64,000 bases of DNA from the NCBI GenBank assembly GCA_001247695.2, contig LGRX02035485.1, forward strand, positions 41,090 to 105,089, given 5' to 3'. This DNA is from Cymbomonas tetramitiformis. Taxonomy: Eukaryota > Chlorophyta > Pyramimonadophyceae > Pyramimonadales > Pyramimonadaceae. Shown here one piece after another: positions 1-10,261 of this stretch (the stretch's first letter is position 1; each line of letters opens with the position of its first letter). The notes under the pieces were generated by a model. It was given only the letters and a program-made list of their open reading frames with translations. It had not been told where the DNA came from and searched no databases. The position numbers and the translations under genes were made by a program.

Positions 1-2770
1 TTGGACACCTCCTCCACTATTGGTTTCTCCACGGTGATGACAGGTCCTGTATCCCGAACTGACGGGACCTGCACACTACACCTATACGGTCGTGAGATAC
101 TATCAGGGGAGATAGACGAGTACTCTATCCCTGGCTGCCACTTCAAAGAAGGCGCCAGGACCCTTCTATCTACCCGGGTTATGCTCCGACACGGCTTCAG
201 TTCTCCAGACTTCATCAGCATGACTTATATATACTCACTTGGACTCAGGCAGAACATACCGTATCACAGACAATCAGGTGGATTACCTCTGGGATGAGCC
301 ACAGCACCCGCATACTCACCACTTTGGCTCAGCAGCTGTCAGGACCCGCACAGGAGACTCATCCGACTGGCAGTGGAGTAATAGCGAGTATACTAAATGG
401 GCTACTACTCACGGCGCTCCTACAGCTACAGCTAAACTTGGTACTCCGGCTTTTGATGTATCTATGTATGGGGACTCCCTGCCTGTTGGCGAGGGTAACA
501 ATCATCCGGCTCTTGAGCACTGGTCCATATCAGATGATTGTCACACCAAGCAGTGGACGGGTCAGTTCTTCTATGGTAACATTCCCTTCAGTATCAGTAT
601 GATTGACAGAATGTTGACTAAGGGCAACCATGACTTTCTCCTTGACCCGCATAATACCACCTACTTCTGGATTGTCCCGTATATGCCACAACACCAGATA
701 TGGCACAAGACGTGTACTATGGAGGTACTACACATCTATCCTAAAGGCAGTAAGAGGATATTCAGTTTCTCTCGGAAGCACACATATGCTTCCAGTCACC
801 CACTGACACCGGCTGGCTCAGATGGCGGACCTGACAGAGTATTCATTGATGGCACTCCCTTTGAGATCTGTATCCTGTTCAGGAACAGAAACACACCTGT
901 TCGGGTCAGTCCCTTTGTGGAGTTCCATGCAGTCATGGGTCACGGCTCTACGGCCAGTCTGCTTAAGCTCTACGACCTGCCTGGCATCCAGCTCGCTCGG
1001 TCGGCCTCTGCTGTCTAGGCGAGCTATAGCAGCTATGCCGACCTGCTCTCAGTTCTGTGCAGTATGCTGTACAAGTAAGCTGAAGCAGAAGCCCTGTGGA
1101 CACCATGACCAGCTGAGATCAGTGGCCATACAGCCCGGCCAAAAGTGGGCTGCTGACATGACAGGACCTATTACCCCAGCTGGCTACAACGGCCACCTGT
1201 ACCGATGTCAGTTCATTGACTATGTCAGCAGGTTCATATTTGTGTACACCTTCGTTCAGAAATCAGAATACTACACCTGCCTGGTTCATTTCTACGGCAG
1301 CTTACATGCAATGGGGTATGCACCACATGACCACAATCCATTACACTCCGTACAGACTGTGCTCCAGAGATGGGTGACCCCCAGTGTGTGGCTTTCTATC
1401 AGAAGCATCGTATATTACACCAGAAGTCATCACCTACAGTACATACAGACAATCCTCATGCAGAGAATGCCATTGGCAAGATATCCGACATGGCTAAGGC
1501 ATTACTTCTGGCAGCTGGCATGCCCGAGGACTACTGGCCTCTGGCTGCCACCCATGCCGGCTTCATATGGAACCTCTCTACTCACAAGAACATCTCTACA
1601 ACACCATTTCATCAGATCAGAGGCTATCACTATGGCTATGCAAAACTGAAGGCCTTCGGCCAAAACTGCTATGTCATTATGTCTCAGCAGCAGAGGAACT
1701 CCAGACAGCCTGGCATGTCTAGGAAGTCCCAGCGGGCGGCCTGGTCAGGCCGTCTTGTCGGTGTATCAGTCAGCTCTCTGGCATATAAGATCTTGGATAC
1801 TGAGACTAATATGGTACACTATGTTGGAAAGCCTCACTGGATTCATAATCATCAGGACATGGGAGAGATATTGGGCTCCTTTCCAGACCCACATCAAGCA
1901 GAGCGGGAGTTTGATGCATCCTATGACAGACCACAGCCATTCAGTGACAGCTTTGACACAGCAGGCTCGAGGATTCATGGTATTGGTTCTTTCTTTGACG
2001 GAGAGGAGTCACACGCATGTGTTCAGCTCATTCAGACAGATGGCACAGTTACCTGGACTATGGCAGTCAGATATGTATCACAGACTTCAGATGGTCAGCA
2101 CTATCGGGACCTACTACACTATCTGGACTGCTACAGAAAGCTAAATGGCATTAATGAACACTACCCTATCTGGACTATTGTGAAGGCTCGTCAGACAATC
2201 AGGGCACCTATCTACAGTGCACTTCTCATCTCCACCCACAGAGGCAACAGGAGACCCTACGGTGTTATCCTGGAGCCCTGCCCCGACGAGCCGGCTGGCT
2301 GGCACATTGATCTCCCGGCCAACCTAATTATCTTTCCGTCCACCCATTCAGCAGCTTACCTGCCCTTCTCTGACACCCTCAGCAGTGACCTCAGAGCGGA
2401 ATACATGTTTGGCAGTTTCAGCAGCATGGAGCAGTTTCTCTCTGATGCTCCTACCTCTACTATTACCCATATGCTTGAGGTCTCGGCACCAGAGATTAAG
2501 CTACCTCACGGTGTCAAACAGGCCCTATCCTCACCACAGTCTGAAGACTGGCTAAAAGCTATGGATCAGGAGGTTGGTGATATGGTTAATCAGGAGAAGC
2601 TCAAGCTGGGAACACCTCCGGCTAGTGCACAGTACCTTACTACACTATTTGTACTGTCTATGCCATTCAAACCTGACCCCACCGGGGCAGGCAAGCCCTA
2701 TCAGATATTTAAAGCCCGTATGGCTGGTGACGGCAGCAGAACTACAGGCTACCTTCCGTGGGAGACCTCT
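1..2770 (+). pseudogene. Ty1/copia-type retrotransposon pol, 5' part (frameshifted)
   Basis: This is the pol polyprotein of a copia-type LTR retrotransposon, entered from the left edge without its gag or 5' LTR. In order: a protease/integrase linker in frame 1 (1-297), a GAG-pre-integrase region in frame 2 (to 1018, with HAVMGHGS and LYDLPG), the integrase core in frame 3 (WAADMTGP near 1150, FIDYVSRF), and in frame 2 from about 1370 the integrase C-terminal half (HAENAIGK, LKAFGQN) and the start of reverse transcriptase (DWLKAMDQE, KARMAGDG). At least three frame changes mean it cannot make one polyprotein, so it is a dead copy. Reverse transcriptase is cut at residue pair T-S by the DNA transposon that starts at 2771 and resumes in frame at 13315. 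Domain order integrase before RT is diagnostic for copia, as opposed to Ty3. Confidence 0.88.
2767..2770. repeat. Target-site duplication CTCT (left copy; right copy 13311-13314)
   Basis: The four bases before the left terminal inverted repeat (CTCT) recur directly after the right one. Removing the element plus one copy rebuilds an uninterrupted reading frame in the copia reverse transcriptase, which independently supports both boundaries. Confidence 0.8.
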
Positions 2771-2790
2771 GAGCCGTCGCAAAAAGTTCG
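2771..2790 (+). repeat. Left terminal inverted repeat of the 10.5-kb transposon
   Basis: GAGCCGTCGC followed by AAAAAGTTCG; perfect complement of 13291-13310. After base 20 the two ends diverge, though both contain ATGCATAAT some 20-30 bases further in. Confidence 0.85.
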
Positions 2791-2978
2791 AGTGTCACAA
2801 AGTGGTCACATGCATAATGCAACATTTGCAACTTTTTGGAGTTGTGTGACCTTTTAAGGTCAATTGTAAGACTCGGAGTGAAAAAAAAATTTCAAAAAAA
2901 ATATTTTCCGGCTCGCCGGCGGCCAAAATCGATGGTTTTTGGCCTGAAAAGGCCATTTTGAGTGCGCGGGTGCTAGAG

Positions 2979-4170
2979 GATTTCCCGTCGGTGTCCGAAT
3001 CGCGTGTTTGAACTTCGTGGGACCTTCCAAGGACCATCACGGGTCACTTAGTGGAAGAAATGATGAGAAATTTTTGTTTGGGGTGCTCGCCGGGGGGCCA
3101 AAATGGCCGTTTCTGGGGCCTGAGCAGGCCATTTTCCGTGCGCGGGGCTATAGGATTTCAGTTAGGTATCCGAATCGCGCGTTTGAACTTTGTGGGACCT
3201 TTCAAGGACCATCACGAACTACTTAGTGGAAGAAATGATGAGAAATTTTGATTTGGGTGCTCGCCGGGGGCCAAAATGGCCGTTTCTGGGGCCTGAGCGG
3301 GCCATTTTGCGTGCGCGGGGCTATAGGATTTCAGTTAGGTATCCGAATCGCGCGTTTGAAGTTCGTGGGACCTTTCAAGGACCATCACGAACTACTTAGT
3401 GGAAGAAATGATGAGAAATTTTAATTTGGGTGCTTGCCGGGGGCCAAAATGGCTGTTTTTGGGGGCCTGAGCAGGCCATTTTGCGTGCGCGGGGCTATAC
3501 AGTAAACACTCGATTTTAAGAAAACAGGAATTTTCGGTCAGCCCATCAAATTTCTTATTTATATAGAGATCTTAAATATGGAGTGTTATGTGTTAAATAT
3601 TGTGAAGAAATCAAAAAAGCTGGCTACTTTCTTATTGGCGGGTTTTCTTATTACTGAGTGATTACTGTAGGATTTCAGTTAGGTATCCGAATCGCGCGTT
3701 CGAAGTTCGTGGGACCTTTCAAGGACCATCACGAACTACTTAGTGGAAGAAATGATGAGAAATTTTAATTTGGGTGCTCGCCGGGGGCCAAAATGGCCGT
3801 TTCTGGGGCCTGGGCAGGCCATTTTTCGTGCGCGGGGCTATAGGATTTCAGTTAGGTATCCGAATCGCGCGTTTGAACTTTGTGGGACTTTTCAAGGACC
3901 ATCACGAACTACTTAGTGGAAGAAATGATGAGAAATTTTAATTTGGGTGCTCGCCAGGGGGCCAAAATGGCCGTTTCTGGGGCCTGCGCAGGCCATTTTG
4001 CGTGCGCGGGGGCTAGAGGATTTCAGTTAGGTATCCGAATCGCGCGTTTGAACTTTGTGGGACCTTTCAAGGACCATCACGAACTACTTAGTGGAAGAAA
4101 TGATGAGAAATTTTAATTTGGGTGCTCGCCGGGGGCCAAAATGGCCGTTTCTGGGGCCTGAGCAGGCAAT
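2979..4170 (+). repeat. Left subterminal tandem array, about 173-bp units
   Basis: Units begin GGATTTC near 2979, 3153, 3326, 3670, 3843 and 4018, giving a 173-175 bp period, with a partial unit at the right end. Each unit carries a GC-rich palindromic block (GGGGCCTGAGCAGGCC with AAAATGGCC), then CCGAATCGCGCGTTTGAA and GGACCATCACGAACTACTTAGTGG. Short ORFs that run through it are repeat artefacts. The same unit, complemented, forms the right array at 12240-13190, so the pair is a very long interrupted inverted repeat. Confidence 0.88.
3500..3667. mobile_element. 168-bp MITE, TA target site (mariner-like)
   Basis: The terminal inverted repeats are CAGTAAACACTC and GAGTGATTACTG, flanked by TA on both sides (3498-3499, 3668-3669). 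It sits inside one unit of the left array. Sister units read GGGGCTATAGGATTTC at the same point and so give the exact empty site. A related copy with the same ends is at 19219-19375. It is AT-rich with no coding capacity. Confidence 0.85.
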
Positions 4171-4311
4171 TTTCAGGGTTTCAGGGTTTGTGCTACATGT
4201 AGGTCAACGATAACATCGAATTCGCAAGCAACCCATGTCCGTTGCATTCCTATGGGGTTTCGCATTATGATTGCAAGCATATTGGACCATTATAACCCAT
4301 CAAAGATTAAG

Positions 4312-6860
4312 TTACACAAGTGCAGCTAGGATACGTTGATGCTCCGCCTCCGGTACTATCAAGTAGTCATGCCTGCCTACTTTGCGCTTCCTCAGAGCCA
4401 CTTCCACACACACTATATGATGTGAGTACGTCAAACATTTTCTGCTATTGTCTACAAAGTACTCCGTGCATGTGCTTTCATCCCTCCATTCCAAAAATCT
4501 GCCTTCAACAACGAACTCGCCAGGGGTAGCATGCACTCTTGCCCCTGCACTCCCCCCCACACCCGGTGTGTAGTAGTCGTCCTTGATGCCGTCCGCGTCT
4601 AGCACTTGATGCACTCCACCTAGCGCCTTCACCAAATAATATTGGTGGTTCTCATCTCCCCCCGATGAGCGTGCAAAGATGCTTCCTCGTGAAACCTCCA
4701 CTTGCGCCACGTCGTGCGCCTGCTCCGCTGCACGCATCCTCGTTCGCCGCTCTTCCCCTACCGCCTCCGCCACCATCGTGAAAGGCACCCATTCATCCAC
4801 ATGACTCTTATAATGGCACCCTTCACTATCCGGTTGCGGGTGCTCACATTGTGCGTAGCAATAATCGCAATAACATGGACGATCACGCTTCAACCCAACC
4901 ATTAGGCCAACTCCCGCCCGCACCGAGTGCAACGCCAAAGTGCCATCCACCGTCTTGAAGCCCTGGCCCGACTCGTCGACATCGTCATCCTCCACCAAAA
5001 AGAAGAACCGCTGCCCAAATGCCGAGCGCCGGTTGGATCCTTGGTCCTTCGCAAACTGCAATCTCTCCAGGCAGAATTCATACAAATCCCTTGCATTCAA
5101 TATCTTTCCATACCACTTATCCGTTGTTGCCATTACCGCCAAACTAGCCTCATGCTTCACCGCAACTCCCATTGCATCGTGCTCGCCTCGTGCGTGGGAT
5201 GTCTCAAAAAAGTTTCGTTGGCACGGTATGCCAAGCCCTCGTACCCATTCCATCGCACGGGCGCCCGCTCTCCACCACATCCGCAAAGGCCGTGCCGCAT
5301 TTGTTCTGCGCCGCACTTCCATCCGCCCACTCGTGAATGAATTTTGGGAGGGGCAAACCTCTTTTCTGAAAGTACTCCTTGACGATGAGTTTACGCATGT
5401 GCTGGATGGCACGGTGGCTATGGGGCATGTCGTTGCCCATAAAGTACAGGTAATCCTTCAGAATGATAGGATTCTCCTCCGTGGACTCCACCCCGTCCAC
5501 CTCCTTTACCGCATGCCGCCATAGCACGCAGCATAGTAGCGAGGCCTGCTTCACAATCCAATGCAAGGATTGGATTGCCCGTGGAATGTTCAATGCATGG
5601 TTCTCGCTGAAGTCGAAAGAAGGAGGCAATGGCCCAAGGGCAAATTCTCCTTGCACTTGTTGAACATGTTCATCGTGTGTTGGGCCATAAAGCAATGGTA
5701 TGGATATGGCTTTAAAAATGGACAGGTTTGCCCACTCACCCCGGCTAGTTCTTTCACCGCCCAGTCCCCATCTGCATCCTTCCGCACGAACTTGCCCGCG
5801 CACGAACACTTCTTGGACTCCCCCGGTACATGCCCCAGCATACACCCTTGTAACTTGGACACGAGCTCCCCTACCGGAGTCTTCTTCTGCACAAACTGTA
5901 CTCGGTGTTTGTTCTTCCCGTCGTCGTCGGTTCCCACCACCGCGCTCTCGTAGGTACTCCACTCAACCTGCTGACCGGCCTTTCCTATCTCCGCCTCGCA
6001 CAGCTTCAGGTTTCGCAACCCCCCGCAATCCTCGCACGACCCATCCAAGCAAGGCATAGCGTGAAACTCCGCAGGCTCTCCGTCTGCCCCCGTTGGCTTC
6101 GGGCACAACAACGACGCTACAAACTTTGACGTCGACGAGCCAACCTCGCACCGCCCGCAGACCTTGTCCGGGAACGCCTCTGTCGGCTTTCGATTGGATA
6201 GAACTGCCCTCTGCCCCCCTAGCAGAGGGCAACACGTCCTATCCTCGCACTCGCATTTAGAGTGCAATACCTCGTGCGCACGGTTGTATGCTGTCAATGC
6301 CAACCGGAAGTCCTCGTGATATCTGCAGCAGCAGGATATCGTGTCCCTCCGGGTAAGCCTGCGCACTTCCTTCGGCTTCTTCTGCTCGAAAGTCCTCAAG
6401 CCCACCTTCACATCAGGTTCCTTCTTCTTGCACCTTCTGAACACCTCCAGCTGCGTCATTTCCAGCCACTGCTTTGAGGCCTTTTCAACTCTCCCGTCTT
6501 CACGTCGAACCTGTATGACATCCCTTTTGCAGGTGGACACCCGCGTTATCCCTGGGCTGAGCCAGAAGTCCCTTATTTTCTGCAACACTTCGGCGTTCAG
6601 GGCGTCCTTTGCCTTCTTCTTCCCTTCAGTCACCAAGCCCTTCAGCAGCCCGCTTCCTCGCCTTGCTGCCAGCTCAAGGCCCATACCAGCTTGCAAGATC
6701 CGGTGCCCTAACTGCCCTGTGGTTACCACACCGACTTTTATGCCTAAAACTCCGGCGACCTCTTGCACTGTTTCTGACGCCCCTCCCCCAAACGCCATCG
6801 CTGCTCCTGCCAGTTGAATGTCGCGGTCTAGTTTGCGCAGCGGCTGCTTGCGAGGGAGGC
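4312..6860 (-). pseudogene. DDE/RNase H-fold transposase-like gene, frameshifted
   Basis: Probable transposase of the 10.5-kb element, read right to left in three frames. The first frame (about 6860 to 5590) opens with a basic region and a Cys-rich block ([34 protein letters not shown]). The second (about 5640 to 5260) carries DFSENH with IQSLHW at about 5614 and WADGSAAQNK at about 5329. The third (about 5270 to 4312) carries SHARGEHDAMG at about 5199-5165 and the C-terminus. These three motifs resemble the D, D and D/E strands of a group of uncharacterised RNase H-like transposases that have DFAENY, WSDG and HGKG motifs; that likeness is from memory. Single-base slips near 6850, 5620 and 5265 break the frame. 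Helitron and tyrosine-recombinase families are excluded by the motifs. Confidence 0.68.
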
Positions 6861-7523
6861 GAAGGCCGCACGTAAGCTGCTCACTATGCCCATACCCACG
6901 CGATCCTCTGGTGCACGCATGCCACCACGCACCGCTGTTTGAATGCCGCTGTCCAACGTTTGCACATAGTTCGCGAGCGCTCCTGGTATCAAATCGTCAC
7001 GCGCGTTCTGAAATACCCCCTGCAGCTTCTTGTTCCGGTGACTTTTGCTTCCCCGCGGGATACCGATAGCAGCGGTAGCGCCCGATCCCCCCTCTTCCGG
7101 GACCCGATCAGGGATATCCACTCGCAAACGCTTCCTCGCGCGAGAGTCCGCCTGACGTCGCCTTGCTGCAGCGCGCCGTTTCGCAACAGTGGATACTGGC
7201 GTCGTCCCAACTGCAGGCGACGCTATACGCGATTCCACGGCGGGCGGTCTAGGGGATGCCACAGCGGGCGCCACAGCGTGCGCCACAGCGGGCGCCACAG
7301 GGTGCGCCACAGCGGGCGCCACAGGGGGCGCCACAGCGGGCGCCACAGGGGGCGCCACATCCAACCAGTACTTAGCGAAGGCTGCGGTGATGCGTGAAGC
7401 AAGTTCCACGCCACGCTCTACATCTGCTGCATCCACCGGGTACACCTCAGGGAAATCATGCGCCTCTTTGCCAAGGCTTTGCAACAACGGCAGTAAGTCA
7501 ACTAACACTCGAAGAGAAGACAT
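6828..7523 (-). CDS. Pro/Ala-rich N-terminal segment or accessory ORF of the transposase
   Basis: 231 residues. A short helical N-terminus (LVDLLPLLQSLGKEAH) is followed by a degenerate APPVAPAV repeat (about residues 57-90), an Arg/Lys-rich stretch (KRRAAARRRQADSRARKRLR) that could bind DNA or act as a nuclear signal, and a helical tail. Near its stop, the transposase frame continues one base out of register. It may therefore be the true N-terminus of the transposase cut off by a single-base slip, and not a separate protein. Function unknown. Confidence 0.5.
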   Translation of the reverse strand: MSSLRVLVDLLPLLQSLGKEAHDFPEVYPVDAADVERGVELASRITAAFAKYWLDVAPPVAPAVAPPVAPAVAHPVAPAVAHAVAPAVASPRPPAVESRIASPAVGTTPVSTVAKRRAAARRRQADSRARKRLRVDIPDRVPEEGGSGATAAIGIPRGSKSHRNKKLQGVFQNARDDLIPGALANYVQTLDSGIQTAVRGGMRAPEDRVGMGIVSSLRAAFASLASSRCAN

Positions 7524-7658
7524 TGTCCCCGCTAGCTGTTGGGTGTGGCAAAAGCCACAGGTGGGAACCTATGCAACTAGTTCCCCCCTTAAAGTCTAAA
7601 TCAGTTCCATACTGCAGTAGTAGGGCGGTCCGCTGCTGTACTCTCTCTGACTTTGTTT

Positions 7659-7841
7659 TTAAAAAAGCAGTTCCCAATTCACCCCCCTATAATCGCCCAG
7701 GCCCTCTGCTTCCATCAAGACATCCCAAGCGCAAGGTAGACAAGCGAGCGCGTACTGGTAGTCGGTAATATCGCACAGATAGCAATCAGGTCCAAACCAT
7801 ACGTGCACTCTTGCTCTCCTATTGCAATAGTCGCACTTCAT
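7659..7841 (-). CDS. 60-aa Cys-rich putative zinc-binding peptide
   Basis: Short ORF with three CxxC pairs (CDYC, CYLC, CLPC), spaced as in small treble-clef or zinc-ribbon proteins. It begins 85 bases from the first palindrome of the divergent region and is the first ORF of the minus-strand group, followed 135 bases on by the 231-residue ORF. It may be a 5' exon of the transposase gene or a separate small protein. The call rests only on the ordered Cys pairs and the position. Confidence 0.35.
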   Translation of the reverse strand: MKCDYCNRRARVHVWFGPDCYLCDITDYQYALACLPCAWDVLMEAEGLGDYRGVNWELLF

Positions 7842-7925
7842 GATACTTGAGAGTTTAAGTCTTTCGAGTTTGCACTTTCGCGTCCGGTGTTATGCCCGTT
7901 CAGGTCTAGTTCACGCATACACGCA

Positions 7926-8295
7926 TCACCGGCCGCGAGATCTAAGCTCCGATGTGACTGGACTGATCTCGCGGCCGGTGAAACTTTTCTTTGTACACAT
8001 CAGATTATTGTATAATTGCGCAAGAAGATGTCACCGGCCGCGAGATCAAAGTCTCCCTGTGACTGGATCGATCTCGCGGCCGGTGAAATTTTCCTTCTTA
8101 CACATCAGATTGTGTATAATTGCGCAGAAGATGTCACCGGCCGCGAGATCTAAGCTCCGATGTGACTGGACCGATCTCGCGGCCGGTGAAATTTTTCTTT
8201 GTACACATCAGATTATGGTATAATTGCGCAAGAAGATGTCACCGGCCGCGAGATCAAAGTCTCCCTGTGACTGGCCTGATCTCGCGGCCGGTGAA
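7926..8295. promoter_or_regulatory. Divergent intergenic region with four 17-bp-arm palindromes
   Basis: Four near-identical inverted repeats (arm TCACCGGCCGCGAGATC and its complement, 22-bp loop) lie at 7926-7982, 8031-8085, 8134-8189 and 8239-8295, every 103-105 bp. The loops alternate between two sequences (TAAGCTCCGATGTGACTG and AAAGTCTCCCTGTGACTG), so the true period is a 208-bp dimer. Copies are separated by an AT-rich spacer with TATAATTGCGCA. The array sits exactly between the oppositely transcribed gene groups, as expected for a shared promoter with protein-binding sites or a hairpin-forming control region. Its CpG-dense arms are candidate methylation targets. Function is inferred from position only. 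Confidence 0.6.
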
Positions 8296-8437
8296 GCGCA
8301 TGCGCATTTTCAAAGCTTTGCAAGTTAGTTACAGTACGGTTTGGCGAAAGTGCTCTCAAGTTTCTCAGTTTGTTTAGTAACACCTAGTTACTAAAATCTT
8401 CTATATACTTATACTCTCAATACTTATCGAGAAAAAA

Positions 8438-10261
8438 ATGGCCAGTCGTGGAAGTCAAGCGTTTTCAATAGCCTCCGGCGCGGAAGCGCAACCCAGGCGG
8501 AGCAGGCAATCTCTGTTCCCCCCTCGCCTAGGATGCGTGGTGCCGGATTGCCCGCACATTGGAAAGGCACCACTGGTCGAAGTGCAGGCGACGAAGTGCA
8601 CTCTATGCCAGGGCTTTTTTCACAGGGGTTGCGGCACGGAATCTCCGCAGTACAAAGGGGAATGCAAGCGCTGCGGGGACATTACCCGCGAGCACTGCCT
8701 GTTTTGCGGGAAGGGTGCAGCGCAGGGCGCTCCTGTGGGCCACGCCTGCAGAATTTGTAAACGCGGGTTTCACGGCCGTTGCGCGGTTGGCATCGGGGTG
8801 GAGATGGACGATATGGCTTCTTGCCATCGGTCCAACTGTAAAGGCCCGTTTCACGGGCTGTACAAAACTGGACCTGCGTTTTTTGACAAGCAGCCCTCCG
8901 GCTCATTGGCCTTGCCAGCACAGGAGGCAGCAGGGGAGGCGATCGCGGGAGGGGATGCTGCACAGCAGGCGGCAGGGGAGGCGATCGTGGCAGCAGGAGG
9001 GGAGGCAGCGGAGGCAGGAGCGGTTCCCATGCCTATGCTTTTCATGACGATAGGAGAAGGGGAGGCGTCAGAGGAGGAAGCACAGGAGGCAGCACAGCAG
9101 GCAGCAGGGGAGGCGCTCGCGGCAGCAGGAGGGGAGGCTGCACAGGAGCCAGCACCTGTGCAGGCAGCAGGGGAGGCGATCGCGGCAGCAGGAGGGGAGG
9201 CTGCACAGGAGCCAGCACCTGTGCAGGCAGCAGGGGAGGCGATCGCGGCAGCAGGAGGGGAGGCTGCACAGGAGCCAGCACCTGTGCAGGCAGCAGGGGA
9301 GGCGATCGCGGCAGCAGGAGGGGAGGCTGCACAGGAGCCAGCACCTGTGCAGGCAGCAGGGGAGGCGATCGCGGCAGCAGGAGGGGAGGCTGCACAGGTG
9401 CCAGCACAGCAGGCAGCAGGGGAGGCGATCGCGGCAGCAGGAGGGGAGGCTGCACAGGTGCCAGCAGGGGAGGCGAGGAAGGCAGGACCTGCAGAGGAGC
9501 CTGGGGAGGAGGATCCTGCTTCGAGGGTACAGCCTTCCCTGCTGTACCCTCCTGATTGGCAAGCGCAGCTGGAAAGAGCCGGCTATTTCGTCGCTTATAT
9601 GCAAGATGAAGCGGACCTGGACAGCCTGCACGAGGAGTTTCACAAAGGGTACCAGACGAAAAAAGTGCGGCAGAACTTCATGGAGTGCAAGGAGAAAGGG
9701 GTGAAGGTTCACTCGACACCGGACGATCACCGGTTCATTGTCGACGTGGAGGAGAAGACAGGGTTGATGAATCGGTTGGAGGCGTTGGGGGGGGATGTGC
9801 TGGGAAAGCTGGGGGAGGTGGATAGCAGGGACTTAGAAATGCGCTCTGGAATGATGGCACGGACATGCCTTATGACGCACTGCGGAGCGGAGCGGCAAGG
9901 GAGGCACTACGACGAGGGGGAGTACGGAGTGCTCACGGTGTACACGGAGGAGTATCAGTTTGTGGTGTACCCTGGGTCGCACAAGATGAAGGTGGGGGAA
10001 TCCCATGAGGGCAGGGGGTTGGCGGGGGTAACCCTCTTCTTGAATGCGAGGAGTGTGGTGGTGTTTCATGGGAGGTTGGTGCATTGCGGGGCGGAGTTCA
10101 AGCACACGGGGTGGCCGCGCTGGTCCGTACACTTTTACATCGACTTGGTGGGAGCGAACCCGCCGGAGAACGTGACGTTTCCGGTACGGGCCTTGTCCGG
10201 TCCGCTCTCGCGGATACGCAGGCCTTGGACTCACGACAGCTGCTGCCTAATCCGCCGATGA
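8438..10261 (+). CDS. Zinc-finger plus 2-oxoglutarate/Fe(II) oxygenase of the transposon
   Basis: 607 residues, one open frame from an ATG just after a TATA-like AT-rich leader. Residues 33-130 hold many paired Cys/His (CTLCQGFFHRGC, CKRC, CLFC, CRICKRGFHGRC), resembling two PHD/RING-like treble clefs. Residues 150-350 are an Ala/Glu/Gln-rich linker containing a 21-residue tandem repeat. The C-terminal 200 residues have the oxygenase signature: HYD (H490, D492) as the iron HxD, PGSHK at 512-516, distal His in FHGRLVH (H549) and R561 twelve residues on for 2-oxoglutarate. The layout resembles phytanoyl-CoA dioxygenase-like enzymes more than TET/JBP. In a transposon, a nucleic-acid or chromatin substrate is plausible but unproven. 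All expected ligands are present, so the enzyme could be active. Confidence 0.72.
   Translation: MASRGSQAFSIASGAEAQPRRSRQSLFPPRLGCVVPDCPHIGKAPLVEVQATKCTLCQGFFHRGCGTESPQYKGECKRCGDITREHCLFCGKGAAQGAPVGHACRICKRGFHGRCAVGIGVEMDDMASCHRSNCKGPFHGLYKTGPAFFDKQPSGSLALPAQEAAGEAIAGGDAAQQAAGEAIVAAGGEAAEAGAVPMPMLFMTIGEGEASEEEAQEAAQQAAGEALAAAGGEAAQEPAPVQAAGEAIAAAGGEAAQEPAPVQAAGEAIAAAGGEAAQEPAPVQAAGEAIAAAGGEAAQEPAPVQAAGEAIAAAGGEAAQVPAQQAAGEAIAAAGGEAAQVPAGEARKAGPAEEPGEEDPASRVQPSLLYPPDWQAQLERAGYFVAYMQDEADLDSLHEEFHKGYQTKKVRQNFMECKEKGVKVHSTPDDHRFIVDVEEKTGLMNRLEALGGDVLGKLGEVDSRDLEMRSGMMARTCLMTHCGAERQGRHYDEGEYGVLTVYTEEYQFVVYPGSHKMKVGESHEGRGLAGVTLFLNARSVVVFHGRLVHCGAEFKHTGWPRWSVHFYIDLVGANPPENVTFPVRALSGPLSRIRRPWTHDSCCLIRR
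9090..9475 (+). repeat. In-frame 63-bp minisatellite inside the oxygenase ORF
   Basis: Five to six copies of a 63-bp unit encoding QAAGEAIAAAGGEAAQEPAPV. The period is a multiple of three, so copy number can change without breaking the frame. It spaces the zinc fingers from the catalytic domain. Confidence 0.9.

Noticed and set aside
4312..6860. Assignment of the transposase to the Kyakuja-Dileera-Zisupton group, known to travel with TET/JBP oxygenases
   Set aside because: I do not see the YDxxCQ-type motif of that group, and the target duplication is 4 bp, not 8.
6609..7600. Plus-strand ORFs opposite the Pro/Ala-rich ORF (GATAGATGGATAG-type repeats)
   Set aside because: Frame shadows of the GCCACAGCGGGC repeat on the minus strand.
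9042..9730. Minus-strand Leu/Pro/Cys ORFs opposite the oxygenase gene
   Set aside because: Shadow of the Ala/Glu-rich linker; the plus frame has conserved domains at both ends.
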